A stretch of DNA of 64,000 nucleotides from Gnetum montanum (GCA_015680685.1 MNCI01008335.1:328903-392902); one strand, 5' to 3'; counted from the first letter of the stretch, positions 1-12,700 are shown. Notes: generated from the sequence alone by a model not told the origin. Program-made: numbers and translations.

Positions 1-405
1 TTTATAGTTATTGTTTAAAAACATCATCAAAGCTTAGCATTCTTTGAAGTTCGATATCAATAAAATTTCTATGTCCTAACTTGTGTATTTCTGCGTTGTT
101 TGGATAAATTTAAAGAAAAAGAATAAAATGAGATCATATCTGGTTACAGAAGGTTGGCAAGAGCAATCTCCCCATCTACTAATAAACTATGACACTAGAG
201 ATCTAGATGAATGCATGCCACCAATTGTAATGGAAGCTCATTCTCAACAATATGGAGTTGCTTTTAAAAACTTTGTCTATGAATCTAGGTTGCACCACTA
301 GAATGTAATATATATAAGGATGAGTAAATCAATTCATCCAAAAATTATTACCACAAAGTATATGTTAGAATTCAGAACACGAGTGATGTGACAAATAATT
401 AGTGG

Positions 406-927
406 TTGTGGCCATTTTACAAATATGAAAAGTCATGTTTCTGTTATGAAATTGAGATTTTTCCATTTAATATACCTAACAATGCATGGTTTGAATGGTG
501 GAAAGATTTTGTTCATAATCCATATTTGATGATAGAAAATTCTTCATCTTTTGTTGAAGGTGCAAATCATAGTGATTATTTCTTCTATATAGATCCTAGA
601 GTGAAAATTGTATACATAGACAGGTTTGGTTGGACAAGCATGAGTTATTATCTATTTTCGACTATAGAAAGAAGATTTGTCGCTTGCAGTCCATTAGGAT
701 TTGTTTTCTACCAAGTTGTGTATACAACAAACAAGTGGGATAAAAGTTACTTTTTGCAAAACAATGTGTAGGCTGATAATAGAACTTTACCTTTCATAGA
801 TGATTTATGCATCGTGAATATTCAACTTAATGATGGACTAACATTGGAAGACTTGCAACATCTACTCCATCAAGTGTTGTTGGCAAGTCCTTATGCTAGA
901 GATTCTAATTATGATGAAGATTCATAA
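406..927 (+). pseudogene. Unrecognised coding remnant, about 173 codons with one TAG
   Basis: An open frame runs from 406 and continues in frame beyond a TAG at 769-771 to a TAA at 925-927. The composition is protein-like, rich in aromatic residues, with the phrases WFEWWKDF, YFFYIDPR, YIDRFGW and VYTTNKWD. The C-terminal part LTLEDLQHLLHQV looks like an amphipathic helix and is followed by an acidic tail. Upstream frames at 83-301 may be part of the same decayed unit. I do not recognise the family. It could be the C-terminal part of a mobile-element or endogenous viral protein, or a host pseudogene. That the frame is real is moderately likely from its length in a 70% AT region; the function is unknown. 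Confidence 0.4.
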
Positions 928-1512
928 ACTTTAGCATATATTCTATCTTGTAATGTTAATAAAACGAGTTGCTCTTTCTCTTTATGATTATCTTCTATTT
1001 GTAATACTTACACTTATTTCATGTGATACTACATATGCTTAATAAATAAGGACCATATATTATCTTTTTTCTAAGAATTACCAATAAATATACATACATC
1101 GTTACATTAGTAATAATATAATAACACCAACTACTAAGAAAATAGTCACTTTTCCTTATGAATAATTGTTCCCTTTTGCTAATATCTTTAAGGTACATTC
1201 ACAACTACTTATAGTCATTATGTTACACCAATGCAAGAACCTAGCTTGCACATGGTTCAAATGGTTGATGGTTTGGCTGACACATAATCCAACCACAATT
1301 TTCTTCAACAAAAATATTTTCTTTAAATCCAAGCTATTCTCTCTTCATTCTTGGAAAAATTTATCAGATGCATTATTTATTAGATCAACCAAAATTTAGG
1401 AAAAAAAATAAAAATATTTGCAATTTATCGATACTATTTCCATACCAAAAGCTTACTAATTAACTTTCTTCGACAAGTCTTTGCAAAAAAAATAAAATAA
1501 AATATTACAATC
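928..1512. other. AT-rich stretch, no gene seen
   Basis: Strongly AT-rich sequence with many stops in all frames. It holds the short frame 1166-1399 (+), which shows no recognisable motif. I see no repeat structure or promoter that I could defend. Confidence 0.5.
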
Positions 1513-2395
1513 TTAAGTACTAATAAAACCAACATTCACAAAGTCATAATGCCTTCAACATTTAACAATCCAACCTGAAAATAAAGAAAAAAAATTCTTA
1601 ACCACTTTTTAAGATTAATCATGATAAATTATGCCTAATGTTACAACATCATCAAACATACTAGCTTGTTATGAATTCTAAGTTGTCTCCAACTAATATC
1701 CTCCATAACTTCTTCCATGGTCCCAAAACCACCTAGTAATAAGAAAATAAAATTATTTCTACTACAACGGAATACATTAAATATTACAAAATGAAATACA
1801 AATATAGCAATTACCTGGTAAACCAATAAAGGCATCTAAGTACTCTATCATCATTGCTTTCCTCTTGTGCATAGTGTTAACAATATGAACATTGCTGATT
1901 GTTTTACCAATGATCTATGTGTAGTAAAATCACAAGAAAATACTTAAACTATCAGTATGATACATACAAGTACACTACACTAACAAAAGATTGCTATTAC
2001 TAGAATAGTGCTTGCTCAGATGTAAGAAATTTTGGTACCACTCTGTTATTCAAGATACAAATAATAATCAACTAATAAATTCACAAGCAAAATACCTTAA
2101 TAAGAATCCAAAGTCATAATCTTACCCAAGAACATTTCCTTCCCTATTAAAAACAATGTTAGCTACAACACCCATTAGCCTAATGCTTCCTTCGTCATAT
2201 ATGAATTCATCTTTCTTCCAACCTTCATACTAAAATAACTAAGTTAAATAAACAAAAACATATAAATTTGTTAGACATGCCTTGAAAATTAGTAACAACT
2301 ACCATTACCATTTCTAATCCAAGTTGTTTTGTAGCATTTTCAAATCTGTTATGCTTGCCTAACTGACTTCCACAAAAGACACAAATTTTTGTCAT
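1513..2395 (-). pseudogene. LOG-like: LOG-family cytokinin riboside 5'-monophosphate phosphoribohydrolase pseudogene, six exons
   Basis: LOG enzymes release active cytokinin bases from their nucleotides in the cytosol. Reading the minus strand, exon-sized blocks match the LOG protein in order. 2395-2309 starts at ATG with TKICVFCGS. 2229-2126 contains FIYDEGSIRLMG and NVLG. 2042-2015 encodes VVPKFLTSE. 1914-1815 contains TMHKRKAMM and DAFIGLP. 1732-1662 contains GGFGTMEEV, which with the previous exon rebuilds the family signature PGGxGTxxE. 1574-1513 begins VGLLNVEG. Introns at 1733-1814 and 1575-1661 keep GT-AG, so the copy is not a processed one. Damage: the usual YGGGS is YDEGS, the donor after the 28-nt exon reads CA instead of GT, and the last exon is frameshifted just after NVEG. 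The copy is therefore very probably non-functional. The family assignment is firm. Confidence 0.85.
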
Positions 2396-2448
2396 TCTAT
2401 TGATTCAGACTTGTCAACACACGTCATTCACTTGACCGAAACCTTCTA

Positions 2449-2936
2449 TTGGTTCCTAGTCTCTTCCATGGTCTTCAATGGACTAATGGATCGAACCTTC
2501 TACCCTATAAACCACCTGTGCACTTTCAGTTGTTGCATGATTCCTCTACGATTGTTAACCGTTGTAATCGATCTTGGCACAAAGATGAGTCTGAACATTT
2601 TTGGCTCTCTCTCTTTTCACGAGTTTGGAGCCTTCCGACTCTTCCAAAAATTAAGCAATTTCTTTGGTGCCTATTGCATCAAGGCCTGCCTATCGGCAAA
2701 CGTCGTGAATACCTTGGGATTTCAAACCCTACCTGCCCTCTCTGTGGAGGTCCTGAAAATTTTGTCCACGTTTTTTGGCATTGCCCTTTCGCTCAGTCTT
2801 CATGGGAATGGGTTTCTAAGGTTTTTCCTTTGTGCACATGTTCCCCTGAGGATATCTTATTCGGCTTTTTGGCCACCCCCTCTTCTGACCTTCAGTTTCT
2901 TTGGAAAGTTATTAGGCCCCTCGTTCTTTACTTTAT
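2449..2936 (+). pseudogene. LINE (non-LTR retrotransposon) ORF2 C-terminal zinc-binding domain, truncated by gap
   Basis: The frame encodes LPTLPKIKQFLWCLLHQGLP, then CPLCGGPENFVHVFWHCPFA and SSWEWVSKVF. This is the RT-associated zinc-binding region (zf-RVT) at the C-terminal end of plant L1-type ORF2, with the CPLC...H...C ligands visible. The reverse transcriptase itself is not present upstream, since the LOG pseudogene abuts at 2395. This is therefore a 5'-truncated fragment, the usual fate of LINE copies. The downstream side is lost in the assembly gap. An overlapping frame starting at 2411 is a shadow. Confidence 0.8.
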
Positions 2937-3324
2937 NNNNNNNNNNNNNNNNNNNNNNNNNNNNNNNNNNNNNNNNNNNNNNNNNNNNNNNNNNNNNNNN
3001 NNNNNNNNNNNNNNNNNNNNNNNNNNNNNNNNNNNNNNNNNNNNNNNNNNNNNNNNNNNNNNNNNNNNNNNNNNNNNNNNNNNNNNNNNNNNNNNNNNNN
3101 NNNNNNNNNNNNNNNNNNNNNNNNNNNNNNNNNNNNNNNNNNNNNNNNNNNNNNNNNNNNNNNNNNNNNNNNNNNNNNNNNNNNNNNNNNNNNNNNNNNN
3201 NNNNNNNNNNNNNNNNNNNNNNNNNNNNNNNNNNNNNNNNNNNNNNNNNNNNNNNNNNNNNNNNNNNNNNNNNNNNNNNNNNNNNNNNNNNNNNNNNNNN
3301 NNNNNNNNNNNNNNNNNNNNNNNN
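2937..3324. other. Assembly gap (388 N)
   Basis: A run of undetermined bases. Long frames crossing it on either strand are artefacts of translating N. Confidence 0.99.
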
Positions 3325-3512
3325 TGTCCACATCAACGACAACAATGCCACTCTATCCATGTATGTCAAAGAAAAATCCCCAATAGTAACATTGTATCAA
3401 TACATTCCAAACTTCCATAATGTAACAACTTATTAGTCATGATAGCATGTCCGCATCAATGACAACAATGCCACTCTATCCATGTATGTCAAAGAAAAAG
3501 TCCTCTAATAAT
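3325..3512. repeat. Direct repeat, 123-bp spacing
   Basis: The block TGTCCACATCAACGACAACA and the following TGCCACTCTATCCATGTATGTC at 3325 recur at 3448 with a few C/T and G/A differences. The repeat unit is therefore about 123 bp, with the second copy partial. On the minus strand each copy encodes SLTYMDRVALLSLM, so this may be a duplicated piece of coding sequence. The first copy starts exactly at the gap, so part of the repeat may be hidden. Confidence 0.75.
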
Positions 3513-4739
3513 GTTAGCAATTGTTAAACATATGATCAACTGCAATCAAAGCATTATTGCATTGAACATATTTGTCTATCTTTTTGTCCTTTGCATGACA
3601 GCTTTGTCTACACATTTCAATCTCTTCCATCCTTGAATATATACCAACGTCCAAATTTCCTGAGGCAACTTTTGATGCTATCCTTAACAACAACAATGCT
3701 AGTTTAACGTCTTGCCTTCACCTGGTTACCTTCAGCCCACAAACTAATTCTCAAATTAATAACCTCGTTGATGCAAAATGGCAAGAAGCAAATGTAGCTG
3801 ACAATTATCAAATTAGCGCAAGCTATTATTTCAGTCAAAGATATCTTAAATGGCTGGGAAGGACCTTAATTGCGAGCGAGAATTTCTGACGCTGTCTATT
3901 CAAAGAAATGAATATCTGGAACTTTCTCGAATGAACGATTTGGCTGCGTGGGCCAACGTCGGCAGGTGGCAGCCATTGCCGTGCGATCTGTGCGCCAGAG
4001 TTACGTTTGGGGTCATCCAATTAAATTGACGTGTCTAGTCTTTTCTGACTCGGATGAGCGGCGGCCAGGCACCCACGTTGCGACTGGAAGCTACACCAAA
4101 GTTATTATTGTCGTTCATCATCAGTAGGTGTCAGCATTGCTGGTGCTGTATCGATTTAGGGCCCCACCTGCCGCACAGCCAGCAGCGGATTTGATATGAT
4201 TTGATTGGACGTTACGGACATCGACTTTCCCGCCCAATTCCGTCGTGTCATCCCACTATGTTATTGTGTCATCACAGTATGATATTTTGGGATTAGCATA
4301 TAAGTTTGTTATGTTTTATTAGATAATTATTCTTTTAAGCTTTAAAAACAATCGTCAAATTTTTTAATTTATTCACAAATCATTCACGGGCTGAATAGAG
4401 ATGCCGAATCTCAATCAAAAACCATAATCACGTTAGACATTTCAACGGTGTTCCCTCAGCTCTTTGTTGTTTGCACCTACCACGCTGTCACACTCACGAC
4501 CCTTTTAAACCGTTCGGGTCTGAAATTGTGAAAGGACTTGTCGATGGCTGAGGCAGGTCTCTGCGTGCCATTTCTTTCTTGATTTGCCAAATGTGGAAAT
4601 TCCTTTTCACTAAGAAGACAAGGATAGGAACGTGTTTCCGGTGTGGTCAGCTATTCGTTCGACTGAGAAACGACACTGCAGCACAAACGACATGCTCCAA
4701 GGTTAAGTAAAGTCTAAAGCAACTCCGGCTGAACTCCAG
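3513..4739 (-). other. GC-richer unique region with possible minus-strand exon remnants
   Basis: The minus strand carries an open stretch at 3696-3514 with phrases EEIEMCRQSCHAKDKKID and NNALIAVDHMF, and another at 4020-3835 starting MDDPKRNSGAQIARQWLPP. The GC content of about 3850-4300 is well above its surroundings. I recognise neither frame. They could be exons of one decayed gene on the minus strand together with the direct repeat. No splice structure could be established. Confidence 0.25.
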
Positions 4740-4840
4740 TGGTAGGTGCAACATTGAATGACTTTCCGTCGAGTGGTAGGTGCAACATTGAGACTTTCCG
4801 TCGAGTGGTAGGTGCAACATTGAATCAATTTTCGTCGATG
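4740..4840. repeat. Three tandem copies of a 32-35 bp repeat
   Basis: Units at 4740-4773, 4774-4805 and 4806-4840 share TGGTAGGTGCAACATTGA followed by ACTTTCCGTCGAG or a close variant. This is a small minisatellite next to the GC-richer region. The flanks 4841-5199 hold no gene that I recognise. Confidence 0.9.
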
Positions 4841-5199
4841 GAGTCCACTACGCCGTGATTTGATGCAACCGGAAATTGAAGAAAACGTCTGTTAACGATG
4901 TCAGAGCAGGGCAACGTTTTTAAGGCATCAAAAGAATTCTTACAGGACATGAAGCTATGCGCTGGATTAAATTGTTACGGGAATTATCGATAACGTTACA
5001 TCTATTAATTGCTGCGGCAGCTCTGTGCGTGCCATTTCTTTATTTATTTGCCTTGCCAACACTACCTTGTACTCTTAATTTCAATGGTTTTAATGCCTTT
5101 GTTTTATTTGAATACAATTCTAGAAGGGGCCTCCTCCAGCATGGATGAAGAGAATGGTAGATCTATGCCAATTTGAGTCATAATTAATTGTGCATGTTA

Positions 5200-7640
5200 A
5201 CTTCCGAAGTTACTAGGGCCAATTTGGCAATTTTAAGTGGTCTTTAAGCTTTTCCCCTTTTCTCATGCTGGGCTAGGGGGCTTAGTGTGAAAGACTAGGG
5301 GGAACCACATTTTAGCCATTTGGGGTTAGTTTTTTGAGATTCGAAGGCTCCAATAGCTATTGACAGGGTTCTAGAATGCATGTAAGGTTATTTGATGTTG
5401 TTTTAAATGAGTCTCCCCCCCCCCNGATCCCTAGTGTGGAAGAGCCATAAATCTTAGATCTGTGCTAGTTTTAGCCTCAATTGATCATGCATGTGTGCTT
5501 CTAGGATTACTCAAGTTGACGGTTAGGATTTGAGCTCAAGTTTGACTAGTTTGGAGGTTTCCTAGATGGTTTTGAGCTATCCCCTCTTTTTCCATGTTGG
5601 GGATAGTATGCCCAACATGGAAGACTAGGGGAAATAGCTTTTTGGTTATTTACATCATTTCTGGTCATGTATGTAGGTCTCCAAGGTTTCTAGCATTGAT
5701 TACTAATGCTTGGTGTCAAGATTTGATTATTTTGAAGGTTGGTGAGTGATTTTTGATATTTTTCCCCTTTTTCCATACTAGGGCTTCCATGCTCAGCATG
5801 GAAGATTGTGGGGAAAGGCTTTCTAGTTATTCTTGGTTAATTTTGATAGGCTTGAGGGTCTTAGGATGTGCAAATAAGGTTCTATAACACACATAGGGCT
5901 TTCCAGTGTTCATTCAAGGTATCTAGAGGCTATTTTGGAGTCCCCCCAAAGTTCCCTAGCTTTTCTTCCATGTTAGGTAGCATGGAAGAAGTGATTCACA
6001 GTGTGGAGGAACTAGGGAACCTTGCTTTTTGCCATTTTTTGTCATTTTTGGCTATGCATGCGGGCTTTTAAGGTAGCTAGTATTGATTGCTAACATCCAA
6101 TGTCAAAATTTGGTCATTTCAAGGGTTATTAGACAATTTTTGGGCTTTCCCCCCCTATTTCCACATTGGGGCTTTCATGCTTAATGTGGAAGATTAGGTG
6201 GAAGGATTTTGTGACTATTTTCAGTCAATTTTGGCTATGCCTGAGTGTTTATAGGGTTACTGGCATAAGCTATCAATGTCTAAGATCAAAATCTGGCCAT
6301 TTTGAAGGCTATGAGAGGGTTTTCAATATTTCCTCCTTCCATTTAGATTAAGGATGAGAGGCTTAGCATGGGTAGGATTCCTCTCAGTGTGGAGAACCCA
6401 AGGGAAGAAAGTTTAAATTGTTTCAAGTGACTTTCAGATGTTCAGTGGCTTCTAGAAGGATTAGGTTGCTTCTAGAAGTTAAACTACATGCAAACTTCAT
6501 TAGTTTTGGCTTTACCCCTTCTATCCACACTGGGACTAGAATGCCTAGTGTGGAACAAGTCGTCTTCAACATTGGCATCTGAAAAGGCTATGAAGGTTCT
6601 AGTGTTAAGCACAAGGCATTTTGAAGTTGTTTCTTATTCCTGGATCGTTTACTAATTGTTCTAGCTCCATCCCCCTATGTTTCCATGCTAGGTAGCATAG
6701 AAGGGATCTCCATCAACATGGAAGAACTAAAAAATTTAGATCTAGTCCAATTCAATAGCCAATCGACCATGTGTTTTAATATATGAGGTTACCGGTGTTG
6801 ATGGCCAATACTGGGTGCCAAGATCCAACAATTTGGAGGTTCCTAAATGCCTCATGACTCTTCCCCTTTCTTCCACAATGAACATTGTGGCCTCAGCATG
6901 GATGGGAGGGGGATGGTAGTTTTGGACCATCTTTAAGTACTTTTGATATTTTTGGAAGCTCTAGAAGGTTCTGACAAGGTCTAGGGGTTGATGGGCTTTG
7001 AGAAATGGTTACCAGGTAGTTGATTTAGGTCAACTTTAGCTTCCCCCCATCTATCCACATTGGGAATGACATGCTGAGTGTGGATGAAGCCTCTCCTAGC
7101 ATGGAAATACCAAATCCCAAGGTTTCAACTAGTTTCGACTAGTCTCAACTAGGTTTGGTGAGGTTTTGGGGTTGCTAAAAATGCTTGGAGCAGTTCTAGG
7201 TCATGTGGGACCTACTTCGAGGTCAAAATTAGGCTAGATGGATGTTGGGGGATAAGAATGGGTGTTACCCTCCTTTGTTCCATGCTGGGTAGTGTTGCCC
7301 TAGCATGGAAACCCAGGTTGTCTAGATCTGTCGATGTTCCACTCCTTTTGGGAGCTTGGGATTGAAAAAGACAAATCTTGGTTACTAAAAATGGAAAAAT
7401 AGTTATGTTTTAATGTTTTTACAAAGTGGGAGGCATGTATCCACGTTGCGCATGGTATACCTAGCATGGATGGATGGGAGTTTAAGGCTTGGTTATGGTG
7501 TAGGTGCTTATGGAACTGAAAACCCAACGTTGATGCAATTTTTTACTAACATGGAAGGTGTATGGTGGGGTCCACAGTCCAAAAATTTTAAAATTTGAAA
7601 GGTGAAGCTATTTCCCACCAATCTCAGCATTGAAGAAAGT
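5200..7640. repeat. Degenerate tandem array, about 12 units of 160-230 bp with a hairpin core
   Basis: About every 185 bp a pyrimidine tract (TTCCCCCTTTTCCATG) leads into an inverted repeat of the type CTTCCATGCT...AGCATGGAAG, then GACTAGGGGGAA. Cores are visible near 5255, 5420, 5583, 5763, 5945, 6150, 6330, 6515, 6670, 6862, 7045 and 7272. The spacers repeat phrases such as TTTTTGGCTATGCATG, CTAGTATTGATTGCTAA and AAAATTTGGTCATTT. The units have diverged strongly. Similar AGCATGGAAG/AGTGTGGAAG motifs occur in the LTR of element F near 25,020-25,290, so the array may derive from LTR sub-repeats. All frames here are chance. Confidence 0.7.
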
Positions 7641-9777
7641 TCCCCTCTTTTGCACTTTAGTGGACTTGGAGTTATGGTGCATTGAATTAGCAGTTGGGGT
7701 TTTAAGGTGTGCGTTTAGGTTTAGACATGGTTTTTAATGTCAAATTTCATAAGTTTTCAATCATAATTCACATCTTTGCAAACTACGCATTGAAGGAGAG
7801 CTTTGATAGAGATTTTTGTGGCAGAGATAAACTATGTTTAGCATGGAAGCCTCATTCCTTCCTACACACAGTGTAGAACTCTTATTTTTCTTGATTTCAA
7901 ACTACTCCCAACATTGAGCCTACCATGGCACCGAAATAATGTGGAGGAAAGAGTCCAAATCCTAGGATTTAGTAGGTGGATGAATGAGCTAAGAATCTAT
8001 CAAGGCTACCTATGCCTGTTTCAATCCAAGCCTCATCTGTTGCTACTCCTAGGTAGGCAATTCTACCCATTTTTGCTTTGTTTTATAGCCGTTTTTTATT
8101 GTTTTTCTTGCGTTTTTCTTACCATATGTGGGGCCATTTTTCTCATATCTATGCTAATCGAGGTGGCAAATCAAAATTTTGATGAAATCCCACCTCTTAT
8201 TTTGGCTATTTCCACATGGATCCATAGTCATTTCTTTGTTTTTGCCTTAATAGATTTGATATGCTTTTTCTCAAAATTTTGGGGGTATGGTTTTTTTTTA
8301 GATCTAGGCCAAAGTATTTATCAAAATTGAATTTCAAAAAAATCCCAACCCATTATTTTCATGTGTTTTCTAATAGGTATTGATCGTTTCAGCTATTTTG
8401 GCTATGTTTTTATGGCTATATTAAAATGGATTTTGGCTTTTTAACTTTTTACATAGAAAAAGAAAATAATATTTTGGTATTTTTTTTCTTAAGAAAATGG
8501 CTACATATTTTTCAAATTCAATGTTATGGATTTTTATCCCTATGTTTAAGCTTTTCAATGGCTATTTTCTTGTTCAATTTGGCTTTGAAATGATTAAGTT
8601 AGGTTTCTATGTCATTTTTAGATTTTTATGTATGTTCATGAACTTTTTCTAAGAAAACAATAGAGGTTTTGGCTATTTCTTAGTTATGGATGGGTGGGCC
8701 TTGGCTTCCACTTTCCAATGGAGGTGGAATCACTCTAATTGGACTTGAAACAAATATTTTTACAAAATTTTCATTAAGCCTATGTCAAAAAGAGGTTTGC
8801 ACCATTTTTAGATTTTTGTCTAAGTTGACAATTTTGTTTTGCATAAGCAGTAATGGCTTTGAATTTTCACTATATGTGTGTGCATAGGGCTTGATTTAAG
8901 CTTTTAAATGGTGGTGGAATTACTCTGTTTGGAGCTCAAACAAATTTTTGGTGAATTTTTTACCAACCTTGCATGAAAGAGGGTTAATGGTGATGGCTAT
9001 GGCTTTCATTGATTTCATCTATATTCCATGTAAAAAAGACTATGTATTTTTATTTGCAAAGGTTATGGATGCAAAGCTTGTGATTTTAGAATTCTTTCCA
9101 TTGTTGAATCACTAAAATTGGAGCTTGTATGAATTTTTGATATATGTTTTGTTATGGCTATGTAAATAAGGCAAAATTACAGTTGTATCACATTACCCCT
9201 TTGGGGATGGAAGTGATTGATATGTGTAGCTTTTCCTGCCAATATGTAAAACTTATGCTTTAAATTTTTTTTACGAAAAGCAAAAGCTTTACTATTTTGA
9301 GAAGGCTTATGGCTATATGCTTTTTTAAATTTAAATGCTTTTTTAAGTTTTAATGCTTTTTTCTAAATTTATGCATAGTTTCAATTTTTTTTCTAAGTTT
9401 ATGTGTAGTTTAGACAAAGGATCCATTTTTTTATATAAGGTTTTGGCTATAATATTTTGGTTATGAAGTAAGAGGCTCTAAAAGATGGTAATAATGCTTT
9501 TATGGAATTTCTTAAGCCAACTTAGGTAAACACCTTAGAGCTTTTTATAGAGGCTAATTTCACCTTTGACTAGATGTTTTTTTCCAAATTTGCTAAGTAA
9601 TTTCAATTGGTCATAATGCAAGGTTGTAATCATGTTTTCTTGTGAAATTTCTTAAGCTAATTTAGATAAACACCTTAGAGCTTTTTACATAGGTTAATTT
9701 CACCTCTGACTAGATGTTTTTCCAAATTTGGCAACTAATATCAATTGGTCATAATGCTTTTGTTTTGCTTCATGCAG
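7641..9777. other. AT-rich spacer before the G2 antisense gene
   Basis: T-rich, low-complexity sequence with repeated TTTTGGCTATTTT phrases. Two related blocks of about 115 bp lie near 9510-9620 and 9645-9760, each with CACCTTAGAGCTTTTTA and CTAGATGTTTTTCCAAATTTG. No coding unit is recognised. The frame 7914-8330 has no family match and hydrophobic composition typical of T-rich DNA. Exon 1 of the downstream gene may lie here but I cannot identify it. Confidence 0.4.
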
Positions 9778-12700
9778 GGTCTTCTTGAGGCCCTTCCTCA
9801 TCATTATGGAGTTGGTGGGTATTTTGTGCTACATTGGTCATTCCAAGACTAATACCCCAATCCCCGATATGCCTTTGGAGAAGGCTTCACTATGGTTCCG
9901 GCTTGGGGCAAGAGAATTCCTTACCTACTTCTTAAAGAACTTTAGTGTGATGTTGTGGTCATAGTTATCTATGGATGTGGTTGGGACTATAGTGGAGTCT
10001 TTACTGCATTGGGCATTCAGCTTGGTTGCCAAGTTCATCACTAACAAGATACCAGTGAAAGAAGTAGCATATGTTATCAGTCCATGTTACCTCACAGAGA
10101 TTTGGATGATGCTAGAGTATAGTCAGTATAATGCTAACAATACTATGATGGTGACACATAGAGCCCGCATGTTATTCTAGGACCTGCCTAGTAGGATGTA
10201 TCACGTGTAGGGGTAAGCATGGTTATTGTAATGTTTTTATGCTTTTGGCTTGACTGCCTTTTCTAACATCATCGATTTTACAAACTTCTTGTAGGTAGAA
10301 GGTCAATGATCAAGGCTTTATCATTAATGATCAAATCTTGGCAGTGACTCAAACTACTTTAAACAAATTCACCAATAGTCCTTAGATTAGAACTACTGTG
10401 TATCAACAATTAAGAGGGGACTTTGATGCATACGCTTCAAGGTTTAACCTTGTATACAAGAAGTGCAAGGATGATGGGACGATGCACAACTAATGGGTAG
10501 ATGTGAAAAATTTCATGGATCAGACCTTTGTAGCTAGGACCTCCATCTAAACCACACCGAAGAAGAAGAGGAAAGGTAAACATAAAGGCTATAGCTTCTA
10601 ATGTTTCATAGTTATGAAAATTCTAATTGTTCTATTTCTTTGACTAGTTATTAAACTTTCTTATGTTGATGCTAAAATTTGGTTGTTACTTTATAGGACC
10701 TTCCACCTCTGCTTATGTTACCATACCACTTTCAGGAGCACATCATGAGGATACCCTCATCCTAAAGTTTGGTGAGGTGATACCAACACATGAGTGATTG
10801 AGAGGATAGGTGGCTAGATACGTTCAAGAAAACATCCAACATGTGATATTGCATGATGTATTTATGGCAACTATCCCTTTCATCCTTGTTGCAAAGATGT
10901 TACATGTCATCGAGTCCTTTGATGAGAAGGTTGGTCATTTCAGCATCATCGTTTGAGGTGTGAAGGTTAACATGGATATTGATGTGGGCCTCTTTCACAA
11001 CTTGTTTGGTATCCCTACCAACAAGGCAAAGGTCCCAACAAGAATAGTGAAGGAATCAAGCCATTGTGATGAAGTTTTGGAGCGGCTTGATACCAACATG
11101 GACCACTTCAGAATTTTCATGGATGCCTTCACAAATCCTAATGCAAAGGAGTCATATCCTTTGTTTAGGTCTTGTGCATTTCCTAAACTATTATCACAAA
11201 AGAAGGTGATTAGCATTACACAAAGATGGACCCTCAAGAAGGTTCTAATGGATGATACCAGGTTCAACTAGGTGACTAACTTGGCTATTGAGCTTGAGGA
11301 GGAGATCCTTAGACTTTGTGCTGACATCTCTACAATAGTCTACATGCACTTTGCATTTTTTATGGGTTATTTGAAGAAGTTTGTGGAGTTTCTGATGTTG
11401 TATAGGAATGGGTGATGGGTTCCCTAAGATCCAAGCCAACTTTCTAAGCCTTGGACAAAGCACATTTATCCAATGGTGCTAGCTCAAAACCCACCAAAAG
11501 GGATGTATGATACATCATCCATTACCACTAAGAATGTTAATGTTAGGTAGTTTGAGTATCCTGACAACATAGATGATGAGGAGCCTCTCACATTCTCAAT
11601 GAGTGTTTAGGAGGCCAAACGACTACATAGGGAGGCTAAAGGGACTATCAGAGAGAAACTTAAGAGGCCTATGGAGAAAGCACCTCTAGCATCAAACCAA
11701 TTTACCCCGAAGAAGCTTAAGTTTAATCTTAGGCCATTGTAGTAGGTAGTTGCAAGCATGCTTTGTTTAAGTTTAGGTATTTTATGTTTTAAAGTCTATG
11801 GTTATTTTATGGTTTCATGTGTTAACCTTTCTATGTGCTATGGTTGTAGACAAACATCATGCTATGGCAGCCCAAGTTATTATGAAGGCAAAACAAAGGC
11901 ATGTAGAAAAGGCACTCCTAAAGCAACTTGAGGTTGAAGGGCTTGCCAATACATATATAAATGATCTAGATGTATTATTTGGTGAGGTGGTACCAGGTAC
12001 ATTCCCCATTGTCATCCTGAAGGAGGAAGAGGAGGAGGAGCTAGCTATGCCCATGCCTTAATGTTTTTGTTATATCTTATAGTTTAATTTTGGTTTTCAT
12101 CCTAACAATTTGATGATTATTATGCTTACAGTAGTTCCTGAGCCACCAGTGCAAGCACCTGTTCTTAAGTTTCATGTAAAATCATGGGTGGATACTCTAG
12201 ACAAGGTAGAGTTCATGCATGGGATGGCCAAGGACATCATTGATTGGTTGCAATAGGTTGCACCTGAGATAAGTAAGGACTTTATTTTATGTGCCTTAGT
12301 TGTTTGTCTATGCTATAGGTTAGGATTGTGTCATGGCCATCTTAGATTGTGTATTATGTTTATGGTCATATTTCATGCTTGTGTAGTGCCTTCTATGGAG
12401 TGGGACCCTAGTAAAGACATAGAGATTAACTCTTCACCTAAGCTTTCCTATGATGTATTTAGTGTACCCTTTAAGTTGTACGAGACTACTACTAGTCTAG
12501 CAATGTCATGCATAAAAACTTCATGAAAGCTAAAGAGGTTCAGCGAATCCCTATGGAAAAAAGTTGTGGCCTTAAGGAAGAAGACTCAATGGTAGGAGTA
12601 AATCATTAGAGATCTCTAAAACCACAAGGTCTTTGTGGAGGCCCAAGTGACTAACTTGGGGGAGTTGTGGACTAGGGAGATCACATGGATCCCCTATTGG

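Noticed and set aside
2857-3436. Long frames over the first gap
   Set aside because: Open only because N is translated as X; only the LINE part before the gap is supported.
7914-8330. A 138-codon hydrophobic frame as a membrane protein gene
   Set aside because: T-rich DNA gives hydrophobic translations; there is no homology to family members or known proteins.
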